A stretch of 64,000 bases of DNA from an uncultured Paracoccaceae bacterium (GTDB lineage Bacteria; Pseudomonadota; Alphaproteobacteria; Rhodobacterales; Rhodobacteraceae): the NCBI GenBank assembly GCA_951812305.1, contig CATOSB010000011.1:372001-436000 (forward strand), read 5' to 3'. This document shows, piece after piece, positions 8,727-17,776 of the stretch. Position 1 is the stretch's first letter. Every line of letters starts with the position of its first letter. Below the pieces are notes generated by a model. That model had not been told where the DNA came from. It saw only the letters and a list, made by a program, of their open reading frames with translations, and searched no databases. A program made the position numbers and the translations under genes.

Positions 8727-8980
8727 GGCCAAGTTATGACGCGGGAGTCGGGTGCGGGCAAACTGACGACAGTCCGCTAGGCGCTGGGCAACAATCCGCG
8801 TTCCCACGAACAGAGGTGCACAAGAAACTTGCACCCGATTGGACGGTTGTTCCCAAAACCAAAATTGTCGTCTAGCATAATCGCCATAGACGAAGCGCCA
8901 GACAGTCAAAATGCGGACAGTGCTGTGGAGGCCCCGGATATTGACCGTTCTGAAAAGATGGCGAGCGAAAGGACAATATC

Positions 8981-9448
8981 ATGAACCAGACATCTGTATC
9001 CAATCTTGCAGCCGACTCAGCCAGCGTTCGAAGGATTCTGGATCGGAAAGGCAGCGCGGTTCACGCTATCCGACCCGATGACACGATTGGCACCGCCGTC
9101 GTGACACTGCGCGACAAAAAGGTTGGGGCGCTGGTTGTCACCAACGCCGAGGGCGATCTGAAAGGAATTTTGTCAGAACGTGATATCGTGCGGAAAATGG
9201 CAGAAACGCCGGGGCAGACCCTGCCTCAGAAAGTGTCGGAAAACATGACGCGCGACGTCGTTACCTGTACGCCGGATGACAAGTTGGTCGAGGTACTGCG
9301 CCAGATGTCAGATGGGCGGTTCCGGCACATGCCGGTGATGGATGATGGCAAGCTATGCGGCGTACTTACGATTGGCGATCTTATTGCATATCGGTTGAGT
9401 GAACTGGAATATGAGGCGCTTCACATGAAGCAAATGATCGCGGGATAG
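8981..9448 (+). CDS. CBS-domain protein
   Basis: 155 residues made almost wholly of two CBS domains: about 20-78 (AVHAIRPDDTIGTAVVTLRD, GILSERDIVRKM) and 85-145 (MTRDVVTCTPDDKLVEVLRQ, GVLTIGDLIAYRL). AGGAC lies upstream of ATG 8981. Paired CBS domains bind adenine nucleotides or NADH; stand-alone proteins like this act as energy or redox sensors or stress proteins, and the partner is unknown. It is divergent from the TIM-barrel gene and convergent with the broken decarboxylase gene, whose stop lies only 6 bp beyond. Confidence 0.88.
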   Translation: MNQTSVSNLAADSASVRRILDRKGSAVHAIRPDDTIGTAVVTLRDKKVGALVVTNAEGDLKGILSERDIVRKMAETPGQTLPQKVSENMTRDVVTCTPDDKLVEVLRQMSDGRFRHMPVMDDGKLCGVLTIGDLIAYRLSELEYEALHMKQMIAG

Positions 9449-9933
9449 CTCAAGTCAGCTTTTGAAGTACCGGATCGTCTCTTTCAATCCATCGTCGATG
9501 GCGGTTAGCGGCTCCCACCCAATTTCGCTTCGCGCCAGCAAAATATCGGGATTGCGCTGTCGTGGGTCATCTGGTGGCAGGGGTTCGAACGATATCTTCG
9601 AAGTCGATTCAGACAATGTAACAATTTTTTCGGCCAACTCCAGAATGGTCGATTCCGTCGGATTGCCCAAATTCATTGGCCCCGTCACCGCCGCACCGGT
9701 TTCCATCAAACGGATCAGCCCGTCGACCAGATCGTCAACATAACAGAATGACCTTGTCTGCGAGCCATCGCCATAGATCGTGATCGGTTCGCCTTTCAAT
9801 GCCTGAACGGTGAAATTCGAAACGACGCGGCCATCTGCGTGATGCATTCGTGGGCCATAGGTATTGAAAATTCGCGCGACCTTAATCTCTAGCCCCAATT
9901 GGCGGCGGTAGTCAAAGAACAAGGTCTCCGCAC

Positions 9934-11123
9934 CTTACCACCCTTCAATTTAGCCAGACATCCCAGAGCTTGGGGATTTTGGCATAACCTGCGAGGCATC
10001 GTCGGATAGCACGAAGGCCTGTCTTGAAGAGAGAGCATAAGGACCTTCGGGCTTTTCGAATCCCCTTTTTTCGCCGCGTATTGCGACGTGGTGCTCTTCG
10101 TTTGCTCCGGTTGAAACAGCCCAGTACATGGCGATTGCCAGCACCAAAATGAGGCGGGCCAATCGATCCGGCTTTTTGATCTGGCTTTGAGTAATTTCAA
10201 AGCCCCGGGTTTTGAAGTCGGAGAACATGGCTTCAATTCCCCAACGCATTCCATAATCGAGCACCTTGTACTCGGACGGTGCTGCATTCATGGCAATAAT
10301 CCAAGGCTCTTTGTGCCCCTCTTCGTGAAGCACTCCAATGTTGCTAAAGACGCCCGTTCCGTAAAGCTCAGCGTTTACAAGCCCTTCGGGCATCAGTTGG
10401 GCAATTTCGCGCGTCATCATCTCGCCACCCTGATGTTGCAGTGTGATATTTCCCTTCATGCGCAGCCGGTAGTCCCATCCAGCCTCCTGGCACCATGCGA
10501 CCAATCGGGCGGTTCCATAAAACCGATCTCCCGCCAGCAACACACGCGCATCCGCCGGGAGCCATGGGCGGACTGCTTCCAAAAGCTCATGTTGCACGCG
10601 CCATCCAATCGGCCCTTTGGTCTGGCGTACACGCCAGGCGACCGGGAGGGCCCGATCCCGCATCCGCACCGATAACATCAAAACCTCATGCCCTTCGTTG
10701 AGCTTGCTTTGATCAAGGGCCACCACAATCGTTTCTCCGGCCTCACACTGGCGGCGGAAAATTTCACCAACATAGGCCTGCATGATCTCATCAGTATCGA
10801 TGTGAGGATTGCCCAGAACCCGCGAAATGTATTGATAGCGGTGGTCCACAGAGCCGATATCGCGGGGCAGAGCAGCCGCATTTTCCATCAGATTGACGCT
10901 GCGCGTGTTCAAAATCACGCTTGCTATGATGCACAATCCCTCCCGGCGCGACTTGTGATACCCGAGCAAGCGGTCCTGAAAATCCGCCTCAACCTTCGAA
11001 TAAAGCTCTGAAAAACAAACATTTCCCAACAAACCAGCCTCCAATATCAGCAGTGGAGACTCCTTGAATCACACAGATCAGACAAACGTCAAATCAGATC
11101 CGGAAATTTTGAAGGGTGGTAAG
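9934..11123 (-). mobile_element. IS4 family element, copy 1 (no target duplication)
   Basis: 1190 bp with perfect ends CTTACCACCC and GGGTGGTAAG. The flanks (TCTCCGCAC on the left, GGTGAGAAA on the right) do not match, unlike copies 2 and 3, which have 9-bp duplications. The copy may be a product of recombination between elements. Confidence 0.9.
9950..11044 (-). CDS. IS4 family transposase, copy 1
   Basis: About 364 residues. The DDE residues lie in VVALDQSKLNEG (Asp), LLAGDRFYGT (Asp) and the IS4 signature YGMRWGIEAMFSDFK, which fits Y-x2-R-x3-E-x6-K. The start is uncertain: a TTG (11044) begins the frame used here and no ATG precedes the conserved region. The sequence is near-identical to copies 2 and 3; a C-terminal KSPSSGMSG end is shared. 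Confidence 0.92.
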   Translation of the reverse strand: MEAGLLGNVCFSELYSKVEADFQDRLLGYHKSRREGLCIIASVILNTRSVNLMENAAALPRDIGSVDHRYQYISRVLGNPHIDTDEIMQAYVGEIFRRQCEAGETIVVALDQSKLNEGHEVLMLSVRMRDRALPVAWRVRQTKGPIGWRVQHELLEAVRPWLPADARVLLAGDRFYGTARLVAWCQEAGWDYRLRMKGNITLQHQGGEMMTREIAQLMPEGLVNAELYGTGVFSNIGVLHEEGHKEPWIIAMNAAPSEYKVLDYGMRWGIEAMFSDFKTRGFEITQSQIKKPDRLARLILVLAIAMYWAVSTGANEEHHVAIRGEKRGFEKPEGPYALSSRQAFVLSDDASQVMPKSPSSGMSG

Positions 11124-11696
11124 GGTGAGAAAACCAGGGCAATCGGGTTGACGTTGCCCCAATAATCCTCGGTTTGCGGGTGAACGCTTGGGTCGCCATA
11201 GACCTCGCTCGTTGAAGCCTGAAGAATTTTGCATTTCAATCGCTTCGCCAGCCCCAACATGTTGATCGCACCGTGAACGGCGGTTTTTGTCGTCTGAATC
11301 GGGTCGTGTTGGTAGTGAACAGGCGAAGCCGGGCAGGCGAGATTGTAGATTTCGTCCACTTCCACGTAGAGGGGGAAAGTCACGTCGTGGCGTATAAACT
11401 CGAACCGTGGATGGCTGTGCAAGTGTTCGATATTGCGTTTGGACCCGGTGAATAAGTTGTCCAGACACAGGACTTCGTGACCTTGCCCCAGTAATCGGTC
11501 AACCAAATGCGAGCCAAGAAACCCGGCCCCGCCTGTCACCAAAATTCGTCGCCGACTTTCGTTCAAGTTTATCATTTCAAATTCCCTAACCCACGGGGTT
11601 ATTGGTTATTCTGCAACTGGCGTCCAGAGCGCTCGGGATTTCTGGTTCTGGCATCGACGATGTTCTGGTAGACCCGCGTCACTGCAAGCGTCAGGG

Positions 11697-12725
11697 ATGG
11701 CTATTGGAATGTCGATGTTCAAACGACAGCTGCGACGGTACGGTTGGACAAATCGATTTGAAGGCATAGGACGGTGCAGGTTTGTGTCCTCAAAGGGACT
11801 AATGGCACTTTGCGAAGTGCCTGCCGGACCTCTGGCTGACACGAGAAGCGTTTGGCCGACGCCAATGATATTGGGTCACCGATCCGGTGGGCGTATCTAT
11901 GTTCACCCAAATGCACTTGGGCATTTTGCCCGCTACAGTCTTCCGCTGATCCGAAAGCCATTCGTATTGGTCTCTGGCGACAGCGACATGGAGGTCAGCA
12001 AGCGCGTGGTTGGCGGCCAAGTTATTTCGAGGATTTTGGCCAATCCAAACCTAATCGGCTGGTTCTCCCAAAATCTTGCCTATTCCCATCCCAAAACGTA
12101 CGCGATGCCGATTGGGCTTGATTATCACACCGTGACTCTGAGGCGAGAGCTTCACTGGGGACCGTCAGCATCACCCCGCGCGCAAGAAGATATGCTTCAC
12201 GCTCTACGTGCGATGGGCCGACCATTGTCAGAGCGCGAGGCGACCGGTTATTGCAACTGGCACTTTCAGATTGACCGCGGTGGGCGGGCAGATGCCAAAG
12301 CTGGCATTCATCCTGATGCGGCGAATTTTGAACCCGACCGCTTGCCGCGCTGGGAAAGTTGGGTGCACAACACCCGGCATTTTTTCACCCTTTCACCGCC
12401 AGGCGTTGGAATGGACTGCCACCGGACCTGGGAGGCTCTTCTACTTGGGTCCGTACCGATTGTCGCAGAGCTGCCAATTAACAAGCTTTTTGCCGATCTT
12501 CCGGTGATCGTCGCGAAAGATTGGAAAGACATCACACCTGAATTTCTCCAACGCGAAAAGACACGCATTCTGAACGGCACGTTTGATTTTGCACCGTTGT
12601 TCATCGCGTACTGGCGCGCCCGCCTTCATGGTCAGTCGACCAGAGAACTGCGAATGAAATATCAGGATTTTCACGCGCTTGGCCCACGCGAAATCGAAGA
12701 GATCACAGCAGGCTGGAGCGGGTAG
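11697..12725 (+). CDS. Exostosin-like (GT47-type) protein, putative glycosyltransferase
   Basis: 342 residues, from the first of several clustered ATG codons (11697, 11709). The C-terminal third has the exostosin pattern FTLSPPGVGMDCHRTWEALL and LGSVPIVAE: a PPGxGxDxHRxWEAL block found in eukaryotic exostosins and bacterial surface-sugar transferases. There is no signal peptide or membrane helix. It is divergent from the broken UDP-xylose synthase gene, which would fit a polysaccharide locus. Its last 12 bases, including the stop, overlap the 3 prime end of tRNA-Gly on the other strand. Donor and acceptor are unknown. Confidence 0.65.
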   Translation: MAIGMSMFKRQLRRYGWTNRFEGIGRCRFVSSKGLMALCEVPAGPLADTRSVWPTPMILGHRSGGRIYVHPNALGHFARYSLPLIRKPFVLVSGDSDMEVSKRVVGGQVISRILANPNLIGWFSQNLAYSHPKTYAMPIGLDYHTVTLRRELHWGPSASPRAQEDMLHALRAMGRPLSEREATGYCNWHFQIDRGGRADAKAGIHPDAANFEPDRLPRWESWVHNTRHFFTLSPPGVGMDCHRTWEALLLGSVPIVAELPINKLFADLPVIVAKDWKDITPEFLQREKTRILNGTFDFAPLFIAYWRARLHGQSTRELRMKYQDFHALGPREIEEITAGWSG

Positions 12726-12787
12726 CGGGAATCGAACCCGCGCGTTCAGCTTGGGAAGCTGACAGGCTACCATTACATCATACCCGC
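12714..12787 (-). tRNA. tRNA-Gly (CCC)
   Basis: The complement folds as a cloverleaf: acceptor GCGGGTA pairs with TACCCGC, the anticodon stem TCAGC/GCTGA encloses loop TTCCCAA (anticodon CCC), and the T arm is GCGGG-TTCGATT-CCCGC. Discriminator T and an encoded CCA (12714-12716) end it. The 3 prime end overlaps the stop of the exostosin-like gene on the plus strand. Confidence 0.95.
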
Positions 12788-13057
12788 AAAGTCCTTCGGC
12801 AGTATTCCAATGGCAGAATTCCGTCAAGCGTGGCGGTTTGGAATCGAGGGTTTTCTCAACCGCGACCGCAATTTGAAGACATAAAGCTATTGGGGAAATT
12901 AGTTGGTGCTGCCGTTCGCAATTGTTCCGGATGCTGACTATCGGCCCGCTCGACACAGCGGGCCTTGCGGTCAGCTCCATGATGTCAGCTGGCAAAGATT
13001 CCCTAGCCTAAGGCAAACCGCTGCCTTACGCCCGAAAATGCGCTCTGGATCTTCGGC

Positions 13058-14272
13058 TCACCAAAAGAACTCTGTATGCCCAACCGCGCGCATCAAAGCT
13101 TCGAGGTAATAATAGTCACCATAGGGGAGCATGTTGTCGGCGCGTCCAAGATCGACGAAGGCTGCGCCTTCTTTCAGCAGGCCTTCAGCACCCTCTAACC
13201 CGGCGATGTCGTAATTCTCGACAAGGCCAAGAAGAATTTTGTCTGCCAACGCAGTATATTTTTCTGCGCCCGCACCGCCACCAATCCCCTGCGCGAGCGT
13301 GTAAGCGCCCGCCGCGGTTACCGCGCCGGCGGATGTGTCACGATAGGGGTGGCGATCTGTCGGCAGATCATAGTCCCACAACGGAACGCCGTCTTCCGGC
13401 AACTTGTCGGAAATGTAATCCGCCATCCCCACGGCGGCGTCGCGAAACGCACGATTTCCTGTATTGAGATAACTTTGTGCCAATCCGTGAATGGCCCATG
13501 ATTGGCCGCGCGACCAACAGCTTTCATCGTTCAGTCCCTGATGGGTATAACCTCCTATAGGCTTACCAGTGCCGGGATCAAACTCATAACAATGGTACGA
13601 ACTGAAATCGTCACGGATCAGGTGCGTTATCCCTGTTTCATTGTGCATGTTCGCGATATCGACAAAAGATCGCTGTCCAGTTTCTCGATGTGCCCAATAA
13701 AGCAGGGACATGCCCTGAAGACTGTCAATGTTCAGCGTTCGTGTTTTCCGCGTGGCGAATTCGGGCGTGTCGCGCTTCATCGGGTTCCAGCACATAACGA
13801 ACGGCATTGGTTGACGCCAGCGTGCCGCGAGGAAATCCGCGGCTCTCAAGGCCATCGCTCGTGCGTCGCTTTCGCCCGTCAGCTTGTAGTCTGCAACGCA
13901 CGAGAGAAGGAACAGAAAACCCAAGTCATGGTCATGCCAAGCGGGGTTTTCCAGAACACGTTGAAAATAGCCGCGCCGTGCGCGGGCGCTGTTCTTCAAC
14001 CGTTGGTCACCGGTCAACGAATAGGCCAGCCAAAGCTGCCCAGTCCAGAAACTCGCAACCCATTCATCCTCGGTGCAGAACTCGTAAGAATAGGTTCCTT
14101 CGACCCCCATTCGTGGATTGCGCAGACCAAAGACCGGGACCAATTGTTCAATCTTCGCCACTGCCCGCTGAAGAGCATCAGTGAACTGCGTTTTATGCGC
14201 GGTCGGAGGCTGAAATTGCGCAAGCGTGGCATAGGACTCACCGGAATCGGCGGTATCATTGATGCTCATCAT
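13058..14272 (-). CDS. GH88-family unsaturated glucuronyl/rhamnogalacturonyl hydrolase-like protein
   Basis: 404 residues from the ATG ATG pair at 14272/14269, behind GAAGGAA; the upstream in-frame extension is low in family signal. GH88/GH105 (alpha/alpha)6-barrel features: FWTGQLWLAYSLTGD (about 75-90), WSRGQSWAIHGLAQSYL, DTSAGAVTAAGAYTL and the C-terminal LPYGDYYYLEALMRA. Such enzymes release the unsaturated uronate left at the non-reducing end by polysaccharide lyases. No signal peptide is seen, so it likely acts in the cytoplasm on imported oligosaccharides. No lyase gene is adjacent. The gene is monocistronic and faces tRNA-Gly after about 270 bp in which I see no gene. Confidence 0.85.
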   Translation of the reverse strand: MMSINDTADSGESYATLAQFQPPTAHKTQFTDALQRAVAKIEQLVPVFGLRNPRMGVEGTYSYEFCTEDEWVASFWTGQLWLAYSLTGDQRLKNSARARRGYFQRVLENPAWHDHDLGFLFLLSCVADYKLTGESDARAMALRAADFLAARWRQPMPFVMCWNPMKRDTPEFATRKTRTLNIDSLQGMSLLYWAHRETGQRSFVDIANMHNETGITHLIRDDFSSYHCYEFDPGTGKPIGGYTHQGLNDESCWSRGQSWAIHGLAQSYLNTGNRAFRDAAVGMADYISDKLPEDGVPLWDYDLPTDRHPYRDTSAGAVTAAGAYTLAQGIGGGAGAEKYTALADKILLGLVENYDIAGLEGAEGLLKEGAAFVDLGRADNMLPYGDYYYLEALMRAVGHTEFFW

Positions 14273-14458
14273 CGGTTCCTTCAATAGAAAAGCTTTCCGC
14301 CAATGATACCGATTTTCGTGCAAGTGATGAAGCCGCCTGATCCGAGGCAAAACAGTCGCCCAAGGTTGCCACACCATCGGATGGTCCCTCACGTTTCAAC
14401 GGGCACGTTGGCAACGCGGATTTTGGGTTGGTGAATGTGTAGTGAAGTTCTGTTGCGA

Positions 14459-17400
14459 TCAGGATGTGGCTGCGAGCAGTTCTGCATTTCCACCGGATGC
14501 TGTGGTGTCGATGCAAATTGATTGCTCTGTCGTCAAATACTGCTTTGCGTCTTTGTTCAGGACGAGCTTTACGATTGGCCCCGCGCGCTCGGCACACGCG
14601 GTGGCCCATTCACTTCCCGCTCCGCCCCAATGAAGTACCACACTGATATTGGCATGGTTTGATAAATCACTCGCGACTGCATCCGGTTCTACCACAATGC
14701 CGCTGCATCCCTGCGACCTCGCCAAGTCCGCCTGGGCGTTTGCCGTTTCAATCCCCGGTCCTGCACAAAAGACCCCATGCCGGGGCAGGGTCTTGTAAGA
14801 ATTGGTTTCGCCGGTTGGTCCCGGAAGTTGTTGTTCATCGGGTTGGGGTTCTGTTTCACAGCGTTTTGTAAAGGCCGACAAGTAGCGCGGACCACCGGCT
14901 TTTGGACCCGTTCCTGACAGATTGTGCCCACCGAAGGGTTGCGATCCCACCACGGCACCGATCTGGTTTCGGTTGACGTAGATGTTGCCGACATCGACCC
15001 GGTCGACAATCTTTTGTACGCGCCCGTCGATACGTGTGTGCAATCCGAAAGTCAGGCCAAAGCCAGGTGCGTTTATCTTGTCGATGACGGCATCGAGCTC
15101 TCCCGCCTCAAACCTCGCGATGTGGAGAACGGGTCCGAATATCTCCTCCCGCACGTCGTCTATCCCATTCACGCGAATGACGGCGGGACCCACGAATGTT
15201 CCTTGCGTCGGGGCCTCAATCTGTTTGATCAGACGCCCCGCGGCTGACGCGGCTTCCACATATTTTGAAATCTTTTTCTTTGCGGCCGCGTCGATGACCG
15301 GACCCACATCGGTGGCCGGGTCCTCAGGATCGCCAACGATCAGGGCGTCCATTGCGCCAAGCAGCATTTCCTCCAGCGCATCGGCCACGTCCGACTGCAC
15401 GTAAAGCACGCGAAGAGCAGAACAGCGCTGGCCAGCGGATTGAAAGGCGGAGGCCACGATATCCCCGATTGCCTGTTCCAAAAGAGCTGAACTGTCGACG
15501 ATCATCGCGTTGATACCGCCTGTTTCAGCAACCAGCGGCGTGCCAAGGGGTTGATGCGCGGCGAGTTCCCGGTTGATGGCCTGTCCGGTGGCAGTCGACC
15601 CCGTGAAGGCGACACCCTCGGTTTTAGAATGTCGGCACAGAACGGGACCAAGTTTCGAACCCTCGCCGGGGATAAGGGTCAGAGTGTGTTCGGGAACACC
15701 GGCCTGATGCAACAACTCAACGGCACGTGTGGCAATCAAGCTGGTCGTTTCGGCGGGCTTGGCGATCACCGCATTGCCAGCGGCAAGCGCCGCGGCGATT
15801 TGGCCGGTGAAGATCGCCAGCGGAAAGTTCCATGGCGAAATGCACAGCACCGTTCCAAGCGGCTGGCCTTCAAGGACCTTTGCCCCCTCAGCGTAATAGC
15901 GCAGGAAATCGACTGCCTCACGCAATTCACCAATGCAATCGATCAGCGTTTTGCCAGCCTCTTGCGACAAAAGGGCGAACAACTCGGGCCAGTTCTGTTC
16001 ATAAAGATCGGCGGCCGCGTTCAAAACGGCCGCGCGATCTTCGACATCGGCGGGCCAGGGTTCGAGCGTGTCGGCGATTGCTTCCGCCTCTTGTGCATCG
16101 ACGAACCTCACATGACCAATAATTGTGCCTGTTGCAGGGTTGTGTACCGCGTGCGTTGACGGCTCAGCACCGCCCCATATCTTTGTGGCACCGCTCCGCC
16201 GGTTCAGAATTTCCGACAGCGCTTCAGGGTCCGAAAGGTCAAATCCGCTGGAATTCAGGCGCGACGGAAGAAACAGTTCTGCCGGTTTCACAATGATCTT
16301 CGCAGGAATGGACGAAAGCGACTTGATTGGGTCAGCGGCCACTGTTTCGGGCGCCACATCCTCATCCACCAACTGGTTCACAAAGGACGAATTCGCACCG
16401 TTTTCAAGCAGGCGGCGGACGAGATATGCCAGCAAGTCCTTATGCGCACCAACGGGTGCATAGATGCGACAACGCGTGCCTTTGGTTTCCAGAACACGCG
16501 CGTGCAGGGATTCACCCATGCCGTGCAAGCGCTGAAACTCGTACGCTGCGCCTTTTGGTGCCATGTCGAGAACCGCCGCAACGGTGTGTGCGTTATGGGT
16601 GGCGAATTGCGGATATATGGTGTCGGAATACTCAAAAAGTCTCTTTGCGCAGGCAAGGTAACTGACATCAGTTGCTGCCTTGCGGGTGAAAACAGGATAA
16701 TCCGGCAATCCGTCGACTTGGGCGCGTTTGATTTCTGTATCCCAGTACGCACCTTTGACCAGACGAACCATTATCCGCCGATCAAGCGCCTTGGCGCGTG
16801 CATTTAGCCAATCCAGAACCGATGCCGCGCGTTTGGAATAGGCTTGCACCACTACACCAAATCCATCCCAGCCGGAAAGCGCCGGGTCGGACAAAACAGC
16901 ATCAATAACGTCGAGCGACAGGTCCAGCCGGTCAGCCTCTTCCGCATCGATGTTCAAACCGATCCCGGCCGATTTCGCGAGCGTCACCAGTGACGCAACG
17001 CGCGGTGTCAGCTCTGACATAATGCGTGCTCGTTGCAATGGTTCGTATCGCGGGTGCAAAGCAGAAAGTTTGATGGAAATTCCGGGGTTTTCTTCCACAC
17101 TGTCGGATTTTGCAGCTTTCGCTATCTCGGCAATCGCCTCTGCATAGGCCATGTGATAGCGCCGCGCGTCCGTCTCTGTCCGCGCCGCCTCGCCCAGCAT
17201 GTCATAGGAATAGGTGAAGCCTTTGGCTTCCATCCCACGCGCGCGGTCCAGCGCGCCGTCGATGGTTTCGCCCAGAACAAATTGCCGACCCATTTCCTTC
17301 ATCGCCTGCCCGACCGCTGTGCGGATCACCGGTTCACCGAGGCGTTTGATAGCGCGCCGCAGGGTTGCAGTTACACCATCGCCTGCGTCGTCCAGAACGC

Positions 17401-17776
17401 GACCCGTCAGCATCAACGCCCATGTCGAGGCATTGATCATGGGCGAATGCGATTGGCCAAGATGCGCGCTCCAAGCGCTGGGAACGATCTTGTCTTCGAT
17501 CAGGTCGTCGATGGTCGCAACATCGGGCACCCGCAAAAGCGCCTCTGCCAGACACATCAGCGCGACACCTTCTTCGGAAGACAGGCCGTATTCGCCCAAA
17601 AATAGCTCCATCAGGGAAGGGTCCGAGGACTTGCGGATGTCTTGCACAAGCGCGGCGGCCTTGGTGGCCACGCGCTTCCGGTCTTCATCGGAAAACGCGG
17701 ATTGGGCCAGGAGTTCCGTCAATACTATATTTTCATCGGCAAACGTTTTCGCCCGAATGGCCCGCCGCAAAACCAT
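14459..17776 (-). CDS. putA: Bifunctional proline dehydrogenase / delta-1-pyrroline-5-carboxylate dehydrogenase
   Basis: 1105 residues, full length for the alphaproteobacterial PutA type without the long N-terminal ribbon-helix-helix repressor domain. The proline dehydrogenase barrel spans about 130-430 (YSYDMLGEAARTE, GISIKLSALHPRYE, VRLVKGAYWDTEIK). The P5C dehydrogenase domain spans about 530-1000 with ISPWNFPLAIFTGQ, LVAETGGINAMIVDSS (general-base Glu) and SAFQSAGQRCSALRV (catalytic Cys). It turns proline into glutamate, passing electrons to FAD/quinone and then NAD. Its start overlaps the ornithine cyclodeaminase stop by one base (TGATG), so the two are translationally coupled and form the last steps of arginine breakdown. 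Confidence 0.96.
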   Translation of the reverse strand: MVLRRAIRAKTFADENIVLTELLAQSAFSDEDRKRVATKAAALVQDIRKSSDPSLMELFLGEYGLSSEEGVALMCLAEALLRVPDVATIDDLIEDKIVPSAWSAHLGQSHSPMINASTWALMLTGRVLDDAGDGVTATLRRAIKRLGEPVIRTAVGQAMKEMGRQFVLGETIDGALDRARGMEAKGFTYSYDMLGEAARTETDARRYHMAYAEAIAEIAKAAKSDSVEENPGISIKLSALHPRYEPLQRARIMSELTPRVASLVTLAKSAGIGLNIDAEEADRLDLSLDVIDAVLSDPALSGWDGFGVVVQAYSKRAASVLDWLNARAKALDRRIMVRLVKGAYWDTEIKRAQVDGLPDYPVFTRKAATDVSYLACAKRLFEYSDTIYPQFATHNAHTVAAVLDMAPKGAAYEFQRLHGMGESLHARVLETKGTRCRIYAPVGAHKDLLAYLVRRLLENGANSSFVNQLVDEDVAPETVAADPIKSLSSIPAKIIVKPAELFLPSRLNSSGFDLSDPEALSEILNRRSGATKIWGGAEPSTHAVHNPATGTIIGHVRFVDAQEAEAIADTLEPWPADVEDRAAVLNAAADLYEQNWPELFALLSQEAGKTLIDCIGELREAVDFLRYYAEGAKVLEGQPLGTVLCISPWNFPLAIFTGQIAAALAAGNAVIAKPAETTSLIATRAVELLHQAGVPEHTLTLIPGEGSKLGPVLCRHSKTEGVAFTGSTATGQAINRELAAHQPLGTPLVAETGGINAMIVDSSALLEQAIGDIVASAFQSAGQRCSALRVLYVQSDVADALEEMLLGAMDALIVGDPEDPATDVGPVIDAAAKKKISKYVEAASAAGRLIKQIEAPTQGTFVGPAVIRVNGIDDVREEIFGPVLHIARFEAGELDAVIDKINAPGFGLTFGLHTRIDGRVQKIVDRVDVGNIYVNRNQIGAVVGSQPFGGHNLSGTGPKAGGPRYLSAFTKRCETEPQPDEQQLPGPTGETNSYKTLPRHGVFCAGPGIETANAQADLARSQGCSGIVVEPDAVASDLSNHANISVVLHWGGAGSEWATACAERAGPIVKLVLNKDAKQYLTTEQSICIDTTASGGNAELLAATS

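Larger units (their letters stand above)
9455..11575 (-). pseudogene. UDP-glucuronate decarboxylase (UDP-xylose synthase), broken by an IS4 with loss of the active site
   Basis: The N-terminal piece (11575 to about 11140) has the Rossmann motif TGGAGFLGSHLVDRLL and runs to TEDYWGNVNPI. The C-terminal piece (9933 to 9455) resumes at AETLFFDYRRQLGLEIKVAR and ends normally. In this family NPI is followed by about ten residues containing the catalytic YxxxK (usually GPRxCYDEGKR). These are missing; in their place are 16 unrelated bases and the IS4 at 9934-11123. There is no target duplication, so a deletion or recombination accompanied the event. The enzyme would make UDP-xylose from UDP-glucuronate for surface polysaccharide. 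It must be inactive. Confidence 0.9.
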
